Part shown: positions 1 to 6,368 of the stretch, piece by piece
How positions within the stretch are numbered: position 1 is the first letter of the stretch
Layout of the letters: each line of letters begins with the position of its first letter
Source of the DNA: an uncultured Bacilli bacterium
GTDB taxonomy: Bacteria > Bacillota_I > Bacilli_A > RF39 > UBA660
Reading direction: 5' to 3'
Assembly: GCA_934088535.1 (NCBI GenBank)
Contig: CAKOJC010000023.1
Location: 1 to 18,869, forward strand
DNA length: 18,869 nucleotides
Position numbers and translations under genes: made by a program
The notes under the pieces: generated by a model
What the model saw: the letters and a program-made list of their open reading frames with translations, nothing else
Told to the model about the DNA's origin: nothing
Database searches by the model: none

Positions 1-417
1 TTCCATAGTGGAGCTTACAGCTTTAATGATAGAAAGAAAAGAGCTAACGACTTCAGAAAATTATGGATTACAAGAATCAATGCAGCTTGTAGAGCAAACG
101 ATATAGTATATTCTAAATTCATTAATGGACTTAAGAAAGCTAACATTGAAATCAATAGAAAAATGTTAAGTGAACTTGCTATATTCGCTCCGGAAGAATT
201 CACTAAATTAGTTAAACTTTCTAAAGAAGCTTTAGAAGGAAAAGCACCAAAAAAAGAAGCTAAAGAAGTAGAAGCAAAAGTTGAAAAAACTGTAGAAGCT
301 AAAACTGATTATTCTAAATTAACTGTAGCTGAATTAAAAGCTGCTTGTGCTGAAAAAGGAATCGAAGTTACTGCTTCAATGAAAAAAGCAGATTTAGTAG
401 AAGCTTTAAATAAGTAA
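1..417 (+). CDS. rplT: 50S ribosomal protein L20, 3' part, with C-terminal SAP-like extension
   Basis: L20 binds 23S rRNA early in 50S assembly. The reading frame is open from base 1 and the N-terminal half lies outside the window. Visible L20 hallmarks are [36 protein letters not shown] and a final helix ending near LSKEALEG. Normal L20 stops about there. This one continues about 55 residues: a Lys/Glu/Ala-rich linker, then a module reading [17 protein letters not shown] followed by [13 protein letters not shown]. That pattern (LTVxELK, a GI turn, KKAxLVEAL) resembles a SAP or Rho-N-type helix-extended-loop-helix nucleic-acid-binding motif. The extension is in the same frame with no interruption. 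The identity of L20 is secure; the domain name for the tail is from motif reading only. Confidence 0.95.
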   Translation, partial: FHSGAYSFNDRKKRANDFRKLWITRINAACRANDIVYSKFINGLKKANIEINRKMLSELAIFAPEEFTKLVKLSKEALEGKAPKKEAKEVEAKVEKTVEAKTDYSKLTVAELKAACAEKGIEVTASMKKADLVEALNK

Positions 418-425
418 TTTAAAAT

Positions 426-448
426 AGTATCCATAATGGATACTTTTT
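426..448 (+). terminator. Rho-independent terminator after rplT
   Basis: A perfect 7-bp stem AGTATCC/GGATACT with a 5-base ATAAT loop is followed by a run of T. It starts nine bases after the rplT stop codon and lies just before the next promoter. Confidence 0.85.
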
Positions 449-450
449 AA

Positions 451-479
451 TTGTAATTAATGAATATATGCTTTATAAT
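451..479 (+). promoter_or_regulatory. Sigma-70/SigA-type promoter for the smr-rsmE operon
   Basis: TTGTAA (451-456) and TATAAT (474-479) are 17 bases apart, a near-consensus housekeeping promoter. Transcription would start around 486, downstream of an in-frame ATG at 468, so that upstream ATG cannot be the start of the following gene. Confidence 0.8.
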
Positions 480-503
480 ATAGGTGAAAAAAGAGGAATT
501 AAA

Positions 504-767
504 ATGATAAAAAGGATAGATCCATTTTTATATAATGCGCCATCAATAGATATACATGGATATGATAGATATGGTGGAATAGCAATAGTAAAAAATTTCA
601 TAGATAATGAGTCAAGAATAGGAACTAAAAAATTAATAGTGGTTCATGGTAAAGGTGAGGGAATACTAAGACAAGCAACTCATGAATATCTAAAAACTGA
701 CAGAAGAGTATTAGAATATAAACTAAACATATTTAATGATGGAGAAACTATAATAATTCTTAAATAG
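504..767 (+). CDS. Small stand-alone Smr-domain protein
   Basis: An 87-residue protein that is essentially one Smr (small MutS-related) domain. Two signature motifs are visible: IDIHG at residues 15-19 (the family's LDLHG) and HGKGEGILR at 48-56. Smr domains bind nucleic acid, and many nick DNA or cleave RNA; stand-alone forms have been linked to RNA cleavage or ribosome rescue. The specific substrate here is unknown. The start at 504 is chosen because AGAGG at 492-496 is well spaced before it, and because the promoter -10 element at 474-479 excludes the in-frame ATG at 468. It is the first gene of an operon with rsmE, seven bases upstream of the rsmE ribosome binding site region. It is not a MutS2 fragment as far as can be seen: the preceding sequence is a terminator and a promoter. 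Confidence 0.88.
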   Translation: MIKRIDPFLYNAPSIDIHGYDRYGGIAIVKNFIDNESRIGTKKLIVVHGKGEGILRQATHEYLKTDRRVLEYKLNIFNDGETIIILK

Positions 768-775
768 GAGGAAAT

Positions 776-1501
776 ATGCAACAATACTTTGGAAAAGAAA
801 AAAAAGACAATACAATATTCTTAAATAACGAAGACTTAAATCATATAAAAAATGTTATGAGAATGAAAGAAAATGACGAAGTAATAGTTGCATATGAAAA
901 TAAAAGTTATATTTGCTCTTTGAATAAAGATTTACTATCAGCAAATATTAAAGAAATATTTAAAGAAAACACAAACGAAACAAGGATAAAATTATACATG
1001 CCACTTCTTTCAGAGGAGAAAATGAGCTTTATATTACAGCATGGAACTGAATTAGGTATCACCGACTACGTTGTAGTAATGTATAGTCATTGTAAATATA
1101 AACTTAAGCCAAAAGATTTTGATAAAAAATTACAAAGATGGGCTAAAATACTTAAAGAAGCAACTGAACAATGTTATAGATTAACTAAACCAACTATAGA
1201 AAAGGTCATAGAAGTTAAAGATATTGAAGCAAGTGAAAATGTAAACATAATGTGTTCACTTGACAAACAAAACGTAAACAGTATAGTAAAGGTATTAACA
1301 CTTGATAATTGTGATGATACAATTAGTATAGTATTTGGACCGGAAGGTGGTCTATCAAATAGTGAAGAGGAATCACTTACTAAAAAAGGATTCATAAAAA
1401 CTTCACTAGGAAGTGATGTACTACGAACAGAAACAGTACCACTTATGATAGCATCTATCCTAAAATACTTGAAGGAATGTGGTAATAATGAAAAACTTTG
1501 A
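776..1501 (+). CDS. rsmE: 16S rRNA (uracil1498-N3)-methyltransferase RsmE
   Basis: RsmE is a SPOUT-fold, SAM-dependent enzyme that methylates N3 of U1498 in 16S rRNA on the assembled 30S subunit. The 241-residue length is normal. The N-terminal RNA-binding part contains HIKNVMRMKENDEV. The C-terminal knot has the family signatures: the GTELG segment near residue 88, FGPEGGLSNSE at residues 187-197, and LGSDVLRTETVPL close to the end, which forms the SAM-binding trefoil knot. AGGAGG at 768-773 gives a strong start at 776, directly after the smr stop. The 3' end overlaps the next gene by 14 bases, implying translational coupling. Confidence 0.95.
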   Translation: MQQYFGKEKKDNTIFLNNEDLNHIKNVMRMKENDEVIVAYENKSYICSLNKDLLSANIKEIFKENTNETRIKLYMPLLSEEKMSFILQHGTELGITDYVVVMYSHCKYKLKPKDFDKKLQRWAKILKEATEQCYRLTKPTIEKVIEVKDIEASENVNIMCSLDKQNVNSIVKVLTLDNCDDTISIVFGPEGGLSNSEEESLTKKGFIKTSLGSDVLRTETVPLMIASILKYLKECGNNEKL

Positions 1502-2204
1502 TAACTTTTTAGAAACTTTTATGACAGGAGATTTTTTTCTAATATTTTTAGTACTTATGTTGATTATTTTAATAACATTGGTTTTAGCTTTAATAAAAAC
1601 TAGAAGCGAATACTTAGAAATGGTTAGAAGAGAACAAGAAAAAATAGACTTAGAAAGTAAATTTAAAAAGCCAACAGAAGAAGTAAAACCATTAGAAACT
1701 AAACCTGTAGAAGAGCCAAAGAAGGTTGAAACTGAAGAACCAGATATTTTAGATGAATTAAATAGTTTAATGGCAACTTCAAAAGAGGATGTTATGGATG
1801 AAAATAAACCGTTAGTTAAGCAAATAGATTTGCCAAATGTAAAAACATACGATGATGTTATTGAAGAATATGAAAATGGTGAAGAAGAAAATGCAGTTAT
1901 TTCAACTGAAGAATTAGAAAAAGTAACAAGACAAAGAATGGAAAATCTTGGTATGAATGACAATCAAGCTGCAATACAAAAATATGAAGAAGAACAAGAA
2001 AAGAAAGCGATAATTAGTTATGAACAACTACTTAAAAATGCTTCAAATATAACATTAACATATAAAGAAGAAACAAATAAAAAGGGTGCACCAAAAGTGA
2101 ACAAAATAGAAGTACAAGAAAAGGAAGTAACTCAAGCAGTAAGTTATGTAGCAGAAGAAGAATACTTAAAAATACTTAAAGAGTTCAGGTTATCATTAGA
2201 ATGA
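1488..2204 (+). CDS. Membrane-anchored acidic protein of unknown function between rsmE and mtaB
   Basis: I do not recognise a family. The 238-residue protein has one N-terminal hydrophobic segment at about residues 16-36 followed by a Lys/Arg-rich stretch, predicting a cytoplasmic C-terminal domain on a single membrane anchor. The remainder is highly charged: an acidic, proline-containing linker (about 60-110), then Glu/Lys-rich helical segments likely to be partly coiled coil, ending in EEEYLKILKEFRLSLE. There are no cysteines and no catalytic motif I can name. ATG at 1488 is preferred with GGAA at 1474-1477; an in-frame GTG at 1479 is an alternative. It overlaps rsmE by 14 bases and mtaB by ATGA, so it is coupled to both. 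One-anchor topology with a long helical tail recalls adaptor or division proteins such as EzrA, but sequence similarity is not evident. Confidence 0.8.
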   Translation: MKNFDNFLETFMTGDFFLIFLVLMLIILITLVLALIKTRSEYLEMVRREQEKIDLESKFKKPTEEVKPLETKPVEEPKKVETEEPDILDELNSLMATSKEDVMDENKPLVKQIDLPNVKTYDDVIEEYENGEEENAVISTEELEKVTRQRMENLGMNDNQAAIQKYEEEQEKKAIISYEQLLKNASNITLTYKEETNKKGAPKVNKIEVQEKEVTQAVSYVAEEEYLKILKEFRLSLE

Positions 2205-3466
2205 AAACATTTTTAATAAAAACATTAGGTTGCAAAGTTAATTCTTACGAAAGTGAATTCGTAAGAAATTTGCTTTTAAACGAAGGATATAATGAAGTAG
2301 AAGAAAATGCAGATATTTGTTTGGTTAATACATGTACTGTAACAAATACAGCAGATAATAAAAGTAAACAAGTAATTAATAATATAAGAAAAAACAATCC
2401 AAATGCTTTAGTAGTAGCATTCGGATGTTTTTGTGAGTTTAGAAAAGATAATATAGATAATTTAATAGATGCAGAAATAATACTTGGAACAAAGAATAAA
2501 ACAAAAGTATTAAAATGTATAAAAGATTATGAAAAAAATAAAGAAAGAATAATATTATTTGATGATTCTAAAGAAGATGTATTTGAAGACATGGAAATAA
2601 AAAAATATGAACATCATCATAGAGCATTTATTAAGATAGAAGATGGATGTAATAATTTTTGCAACTATTGTATAATTCCATATGTAAGAGGAAGAGTAAG
2701 AAGCAAAGATTTCAATAAATGTATTATAGAAGTTAATGATCTAGCACTTTCAGGTCACAAAGAAATAGTTTTATCTGGTATTCATACAGGTCAATATTCA
2801 TCTAATAATAAAAGACTAGCTGATTTAATAAATGAAATTAGTAAAGTAGAACAAATAAAAAGAATAAGACTTTCATCAGTAGAAATAGTAGAACTTGACG
2901 ATAAAATGATGAATATAATTAAGAATAATAAGAAGTTTGTATCACACTTACACATACCACTTCAAGCTGGATGCGATAAAACTTTAAAAGCAATGAATAG
3001 AAGATACAACCTAGACTATTTTACTGATAAAGTAAATACTATTAGAAGTTTTAGACCAGATATATCACTTACAACAGATGTAATTGTAGGTTTTCCAGGA
3101 GAGACTGAAGAAGACTTTAATGAAACATACAATTATTGTAAGAGAATTGGATTTGCTAAAATACATGTATTCCCATATTCGGATAGAAATGGAACAGTAG
3201 CATCAAGAATGCCAAATCATGTACCAAGAAATATAGTAAAAGAAAGAGCTAGAAAACTAATAGAACTTTCCGACTTATTAGAAAAAGAATACTTTAAAAA
3301 GTTTATAAACAAAGAAGAAGAAGTATTAGTCGAAGAATTTAAAAATGGTTTTTATCATGGATTTACTGAAAACTATATACCAGTAAAACTTAAAGATACA
3401 AAGCCAAATGAAATAATAAAAGTAAAATTAACTAAAGAAAATATAAATTATAATTTAGAAGATTAA
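2201..3466 (+). CDS. mtaB: tRNA t6A37 methylthiotransferase MtaB
   Basis: MtaB is a radical-SAM methylthiotransferase converting t6A to ms2t6A at position 37 of ANN-decoding tRNAs. The order is standard. An N-terminal UPF0004 domain binds the second 4Fe-4S cluster through C11 (LGCKVNSYE), C45 (NTCTVTN) and C76 (GCF). A radical-SAM domain follows with CNNFCNYC at residues 150-157, which is CxxxCxxC. A C-terminal TRAM-like RNA-binding region comes last. LGCKVN and NTCTVTNTAD separate MtaB from MiaB and RimO. The length of 421 residues is typical. The start overlaps the preceding stop (ATGA). rsmE followed by mtaB is a known Firmicutes neighbourhood (yqeU-yqeV in B. subtilis); here a membrane gene is inserted between them. 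Confidence 0.95.
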   Translation: MKTFLIKTLGCKVNSYESEFVRNLLLNEGYNEVEENADICLVNTCTVTNTADNKSKQVINNIRKNNPNALVVAFGCFCEFRKDNIDNLIDAEIILGTKNKTKVLKCIKDYEKNKERIILFDDSKEDVFEDMEIKKYEHHHRAFIKIEDGCNNFCNYCIIPYVRGRVRSKDFNKCIIEVNDLALSGHKEIVLSGIHTGQYSSNNKRLADLINEISKVEQIKRIRLSSVEIVELDDKMMNIIKNNKKFVSHLHIPLQAGCDKTLKAMNRRYNLDYFTDKVNTIRSFRPDISLTTDVIVGFPGETEEDFNETYNYCKRIGFAKIHVFPYSDRNGTVASRMPNHVPRNIVKERARKLIELSDLLEKEYFKKFINKEEEVLVEEFKNGFYHGFTENYIPVKLKDTKPNEIIKVKLTKENINYNLED

Positions 3467-3486
3467 GCGTTAACTTAATCTTTTTT
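3459..3486 (+). terminator. Terminator overlapping the mtaB stop codon
   Basis: AAGATTAAG and CTTAATCTT pair across a CGTTAA loop, followed by a T run. The TAA stop codon of mtaB (3464-3466) lies inside the left arm of the stem. Confidence 0.87.
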
Positions 3487-3488
3487 AG

Positions 3489-3517
3489 TTGTATTAAGAT
3501 ATAAAATATTGTATTCT
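3489..3517 (+). promoter_or_regulatory. Promoter for the zinc-ribbon membrane protein
   Basis: TTGTAT (3489-3494) and TATTCT (3512-3517) are separated by 17 bases, directly after the mtaB terminator. AGAGG at 3529-3533 is the ribosome binding site. Confidence 0.6.
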
Positions 3518-3542
3518 ATTATTAGAATAGAGGTTGAAGTAA

Positions 3543-4535
3543 ATGAAGAAAATAGACTTAAAATGTCCAAGTTGTGGTGGAATAATGAAAGTTTCAGAAG
3601 ATAAGTCTGAAGTAACGTGCCCATTTTGTAAGTATAAATTTTTAATAGAAAAAGAAAAAACAATAGAAGAATTAAAAGCACAAGAAGAGGCATTAAGTTA
3701 TGCACGTGAAAAAGGAGCAAGGCAAGCCAAAGATGAAGCATTAAAAAAAGAAAGAAAAAATAACAGAAAAGTTTTCTTTTTAACACTAACAGGAATAATA
3801 GTATTTAGTTCACTTGCAGCTGCAATCAATTATTATGGAAAAGAATATATGTCAGACCCATTTAGATGTATAAATGTAAAATTTCTTGGTGAAAGTGGAA
3901 GAGGCGAAGTAAAGATTGAAAGTAATGGCAGATGTGAAGAATCAAAAGATATAGATTATAACACAACAGTTGCTACAAACTTAAAAGAAGGCGATGAAAT
4001 ATATGTAGACGCTTCAAGTTCAAAATATCGTTTCGGAACAGATAGAAAAAAATACACAGTAACTGGACTTTCAAACTATGTAACAGAGATAAGCGAACTT
4101 ACCGATGAAATAAAAGAAAAAATACACAAACTTTCATATAATAAATTAAAAGAAGAAATAGATAAAGACTATAGATATGGTGGAAAAATGGTAAGTTTAA
4201 CACAATATAAACTTTATCTACATACTGATAATGAAACAAAGAATGCAATATATGATATATACAAACTAAAAAGTAAAACACCAACTGGAAAAACATATGA
4301 ACTTTTAGTAATGGTTAAATTAGAGAATGTTATAATTCTAAAAAATAGTTCTGACTTATTCTCATATACAACTATAAGTCAAAAAGGACCATTCACTGAT
4401 TTAGGTAGTGATATGCTAAATTCTAGTATGTCAATGAGTAAGAATTATATAGGTCAAACTTTAGGATTTAAGAATATAGACGATTTAAGAAATTATATTA
4501 ATAACCAATCAGGAAAAATGTTTATAAAAGAATAA
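3543..4535 (+). CDS. Zinc-ribbon, single-pass membrane protein with extracytoplasmic domain
   Basis: A 330-residue protein with three visible parts. Residues 8-29 form a zinc ribbon, CPSC (C8, C11) and CPFC (C26, C29). Residues 36-75 are a charged, Ala/Glu/Lys-rich helix. Residues 77-95 are a transmembrane segment. The rest, about 230 residues, should lie outside the membrane. Its first part, with VKFLGESGRGEVKI, an LKEGDEIYV segment and YTVTGL, has the look of a small beta-sandwich repeat seen in zinc-ribbon membrane proteins of Firmicutes. C109 and C131 could form a disulfide. Topology (cytoplasmic zinc ribbon, outside sensor-like domain) suggests envelope sensing or signalling, which is inference; I cannot assign a function. 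It is a single-gene unit with its own promoter and terminator. Confidence 0.82.
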   Translation: MKKIDLKCPSCGGIMKVSEDKSEVTCPFCKYKFLIEKEKTIEELKAQEEALSYAREKGARQAKDEALKKERKNNRKVFFLTLTGIIVFSSLAAAINYYGKEYMSDPFRCINVKFLGESGRGEVKIESNGRCEESKDIDYNTTVATNLKEGDEIYVDASSSKYRFGTDRKKYTVTGLSNYVTEISELTDEIKEKIHKLSYNKLKEEIDKDYRYGGKMVSLTQYKLYLHTDNETKNAIYDIYKLKSKTPTGKTYELLVMVKLENVIILKNSSDLFSYTTISQKGPFTDLGSDMLNSSMSMSKNYIGQTLGFKNIDDLRNYINNQSGKMFIKE

Positions 4536-4555
4536 GAGACAATATTGTCTCTTTT
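4534..4555 (+). terminator. Terminator after the zinc-ribbon gene
   Basis: AGAGACAAT and ATTGTCTCT form a perfect palindrome followed by TTTTATT. It starts within the stop codon at 4533-4535. The palindrome leaves a tight loop, so the innermost pairs would open. Confidence 0.82.
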
Positions 4556-4586
4556 ATTATATTATTAAAAAAATTATACTCAGAAT

Positions 4587-4627
4587 AATAAGAAAAACTA
4601 CTCAATAGAGTAGATCATTTTCTTATT
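4587..4627 (-). terminator. Distal hairpin terminator of tRNA-Met (copy A), possibly bidirectional
   Basis: The inner stem is CTACTC/GAGTAG (4598-4603 with 4608-4613) with a 4-base loop. The outer stem is AATAAGAAAA/TTTTCTTATT (4587-4596 with 4618-4627), a perfect 10 bp. On the minus strand the inner stem is followed by TTTTT. On the plus strand the right arm also begins with a T run, so it could serve as a back-up terminator for the zinc-ribbon gene. Confidence 0.7.
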
Positions 4628-4710
4628 GGTTCAAAAGTAAAATATTAAAGTTTTCATACCCTGAAGTAATAAAAAAACTACTCAATAGAGCAGCTTAATT
4701 TCTTATTGGT
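4598..4710. repeat. Imperfect direct repeat, 80-base period, behind tRNA-Met
   Basis: Two copies of the terminator region lie exactly 80 bases apart. CTACTCAATAGAG at 4598-4610 recurs at 4678-4690, and TCTTATTGGT at 4621-4630 recurs at 4701-4710. The second copy of TTGGT contains the tRNA's encoded CCA end and discriminator base. The bases between the shared blocks differ, so the duplication is not recent. Confidence 0.75.
4671..4693 (-). terminator. Proximal terminator of tRNA-Met (copy B)
   Basis: On the minus strand this reads CTGCTC-TATT-GAGTAG followed by seven T. The stem is 6 bp with one G-T pair. It begins 14 bases beyond the encoded CCA end of the tRNA. Confidence 0.78.
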
Positions 4711-4783
4711 AGCGACGGGGGGATTCGAACCCTCGACCCTCTGGGTATGAACCAGATGCTCTAGCCAACTGAGCTACATCGCC
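4707..4783 (-). tRNA. tRNA-Met (CAT), elongator type
   Basis: A full cloverleaf reads on the minus strand. The acceptor stem is GGCGATG with CGTCGCT, including G1-U72 and U6-G67 wobbles, then discriminator A and an encoded CCA (4707-4709). The D arm is AGCTCAGTTGGCTAGAGC. The anticodon arm is TCTGG-TTCATAC-CCAGA with anticodon CAT. The T arm is GAGGG-TTCGAAT-CCCCC. The G1-U72 pair and overall sequence follow the Bacillus elongator tRNA-Met and not initiator tRNA, which lacks the 1-72 pair and has a GGG/CCC anticodon stem. A lysidine-modified tRNA-Ile2 (also CAT) is the less likely alternative. One oddity is an A50-C64 mismatch in the T stem (4733 and 4719). Confidence 0.95.
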
Positions 4784-4810
4784 ATAACAAATAAATTAAC
4801 AAGTGAATTC

Positions 4811-4839
4811 ATTATATCAAATATAATTCCCATAATCAA
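4811..4839 (-). promoter_or_regulatory. Promoter of tRNA-Met
   Basis: On the minus strand TTGATT (4839-4834) and TATAAT (4816-4811) are 17 bases apart. Initiation would fall near 4804, about 20 bases before the tRNA 5' end. Confidence 0.78.
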
Positions 4840-4857
4840 GTATAAAACTAAAAAATA

Positions 4858-4885
4858 TTGTAAAATTTAAAATTTAAGTTATAAT
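4858..4885 (+). promoter_or_regulatory. Promoter of the 205-residue protein gene
   Basis: TTGTAA (4858-4863) and TATAAT (4880-4885) are 16 bases apart, divergent from the tRNA promoter with about 20 bases between their -35 boxes. AAGGAG at 4892-4897 is the ribosome binding site for the start at 4905. Confidence 0.75.
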
Positions 4886-4904
4886 CAAGTTAAGGAGAAC
4901 GATT

Positions 4905-5522
4905 ATGAAGAAAAATGTAACGGCTGTTATATTTAAATACATTAACAGAAACTATAACAACGAAGAACTCTTAAAAGATCTAAATGAACTAATAGAAATA
5001 TATCCAAAAGATAAAAAAGAGATCAATAAAATGATAGCAAAAATTAAGAATATAATAGATTCAACATTATTAGATATAGAAAGAGACTCTAAAATTGAAA
5101 AACTTTTATTTAGTTGGGACTACTACATAAAAAAAGCAACTTCTATGACATCGTTTGAATTAGCAACTATGATTGGTGATTTATTTTATTTAAAATATAA
5201 ACCAAATATAAATCAAGAATACTTTTATGATATGGTAGATGCTCTTATAGAAAAAGATGAGAAAGAATATGCATGGAGACTGGCTCTTAATTATAATAGA
5301 ATGTTTGATATGGATAAAATAGAAACATACTTCATAAATATAAAAGATTCATACTATTTAGCAGAACTAATTAGCATATTAGATGATCCAAATTACGAGA
5401 GGATAACATCAAAACTAATTGATTCAAAAGATAAAGAATTAATTCAAAAAACAATATCAAAAAATTATATAGAATTTCCAAAGCACTTAAATGATAAATT
5501 AAAAAAGTTCTTAAAAGACTAA
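4905..5522 (+). CDS. Unrecognised 205-residue, probably all-helical cytoplasmic protein
   Basis: No known family is evident to me. The protein is rich in Lys, Glu, Ile, Leu, Asn and Tyr with regular hydrophobic spacing, predicting a bundle or repeat of helices. It has no signal peptide, membrane segment or cysteine. Repeated helix-like units such as DKKEINKMIAKIKNIID, FYDMVDALIEKDEKEYAWRLA and YYLAELISILDDPNYERITS could indicate a TPR- or HEAT-like solenoid, but no consensus is clear. AAGGAG and a strong promoter support the start. There is no clear terminator after it; the next gene has its own promoter 2 bases downstream of the stop codon. Confidence 0.75.
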   Translation: MKKNVTAVIFKYINRNYNNEELLKDLNELIEIYPKDKKEINKMIAKIKNIIDSTLLDIERDSKIEKLLFSWDYYIKKATSMTSFELATMIGDLFYLKYKPNINQEYFYDMVDALIEKDEKEYAWRLALNYNRMFDMDKIETYFINIKDSYYLAELISILDDPNYERITSKLIDSKDKELIQKTISKNYIEFPKHLNDKLKKFLKD

Positions 5523-5523
5523 C

Positions 5524-5551
5524 TTGAAATTATTTAAATTTAATATATAAT
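5524..5551 (+). promoter_or_regulatory. Promoter of the 247-residue protein gene
   Basis: TTGAAA (5524-5529) and TATAAT (5546-5551) are 16 bases apart, beginning immediately after the stop codon of the preceding gene. AAAGGAGG at 5561-5568 follows at ideal distance from ATG 5578. Confidence 0.7.
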
Positions 5552-5577
5552 ATATTGTACAAAGGAGGATATATATT

Positions 5578-6321
5578 ATGAAAATAATAAGTAATGATGA
5601 AGTATATATTCAAGGGAACGATTTAGAAAGACTATTACAAAATGATAAGAAATTTCCAGTAGATATGTATTATGCAGTAACAAAGGGAATGAGTCATGTA
5701 AAAGGAATAACAAGTTTTATAAAAATAGAAGGAAAACATATTAAAAATCATATTAAAAATAGTGATTTGATACCAGATTTTAAAGAACTTTATGAATGTA
5801 CGATAGAAGAATTAGAATATAGAATAAAAGAATTAAAAAAAGAAGAATGGGATATAATTTATGGTGAAGATACATTAGATAGACCACAAACAGCAGAAGA
5901 AAGAATAGAAAATTATAGAAGAAAGAAAAATATAGATTATTTATTAATGCAAATTAGAGAAATTATTGCATACAAAAAAGGTAAATCAATGCTTAATTAC
6001 CCAAATATTCCTAATCCAGGTCATAGAGTATTTGAAATAGGAGAGTTAAGAGCAACACTTTCTCTTCAAGACAATAAAATAATATGTTATCCAGTAAAAG
6101 GCAAAACACTTGATGACATCCCATCATTAGCTTTCGAAGTTGCGGTAGATGATTTAAAATACGATTTAAAAGATTATACTGAAGAAATAGAACTAGGAAT
6201 GGAAACTACAAGATCATTAGATAATAAATATGAAATATTTACATTAGAACCATTAGATGAACTTAAAAATAAAAATTTGATGTCAAGAAAGTTAAAAAAG
6301 AATGTTAAGAAAAACTCTTAA
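5578..6321 (+). CDS. Unrecognised 247-residue soluble protein
   Basis: I do not recognise this protein. It has no signal peptide or membrane segment and a single pair of well-separated cysteines (in YECTIEE and IICYPVKG). The first 70 residues look alpha/beta. Residues about 75-140 are strongly charged helices (EELEYRIKELKKEEW, TAEERIENYRRKKN). Residues 145-200 resemble a beta-rich unit (HRVFEIGELRATLSLQDNKI). The C-terminus is very basic (SRKLKKNVKKNS), which could favour contact with nucleic acid or membrane lipid; that is inference. The start is fixed by AAAGGAGG nine bases upstream. It is a single-gene unit: own promoter, and a terminator whose right arm contains the stop codon. Confidence 0.75.
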   Translation: MKIISNDEVYIQGNDLERLLQNDKKFPVDMYYAVTKGMSHVKGITSFIKIEGKHIKNHIKNSDLIPDFKELYECTIEELEYRIKELKKEEWDIIYGEDTLDRPQTAEERIENYRRKKNIDYLLMQIREIIAYKKGKSMLNYPNIPNPGHRVFEIGELRATLSLQDNKIICYPVKGKTLDDIPSLAFEVAVDDLKYDLKDYTEEIELGMETTRSLDNKYEIFTLEPLDELKNKNLMSRKLKKNVKKNS

Positions 6322-6330
6322 CATTTTTTT
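6301..6330 (+). terminator. Terminator overlapping the stop codon of the 247-residue protein
   Basis: AATGTTAAG and CTTAACATT (6301-6309 with 6317-6325) form a 9-bp perfect stem with a 7-base loop, followed by TTTTT. The stop TAA (6319-6321) lies in the right arm, so the last codons encode the hairpin. Confidence 0.88.
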
Positions 6331-6368
6331 ATATTAATTATAAAGTACTACAAAAACTTAAATAAATA

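Noticed and set aside
468..503. Upstream in-frame start that would lengthen the Smr protein by 12 residues
   Set aside because: The TATAAT box at 474-479 lies inside this stretch, so the transcript should begin after the putative start. AGAGG is placed for ATG 504.
1460..1963. 167-codon open frame on the minus strand, antisense to the rsmE/mtaB-linked membrane gene
   Set aside because: Serine- and phenylalanine-rich product typical of the antisense of Lys/Glu-rich coding sequence. No ribosome binding site or promoter, and the plus-strand gene is coupled to both neighbours.
4536..4904. Possible T-box or other riboswitch in the protein-gene-free stretch, because an anticodon-like TTCATACCC occurs on the plus strand
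   Set aside because: No T-box bulge sequence or antiterminator is visible, and the downstream gene is not an aminoacyl-tRNA synthetase or amino-acid gene. Its promoter starts after this region.
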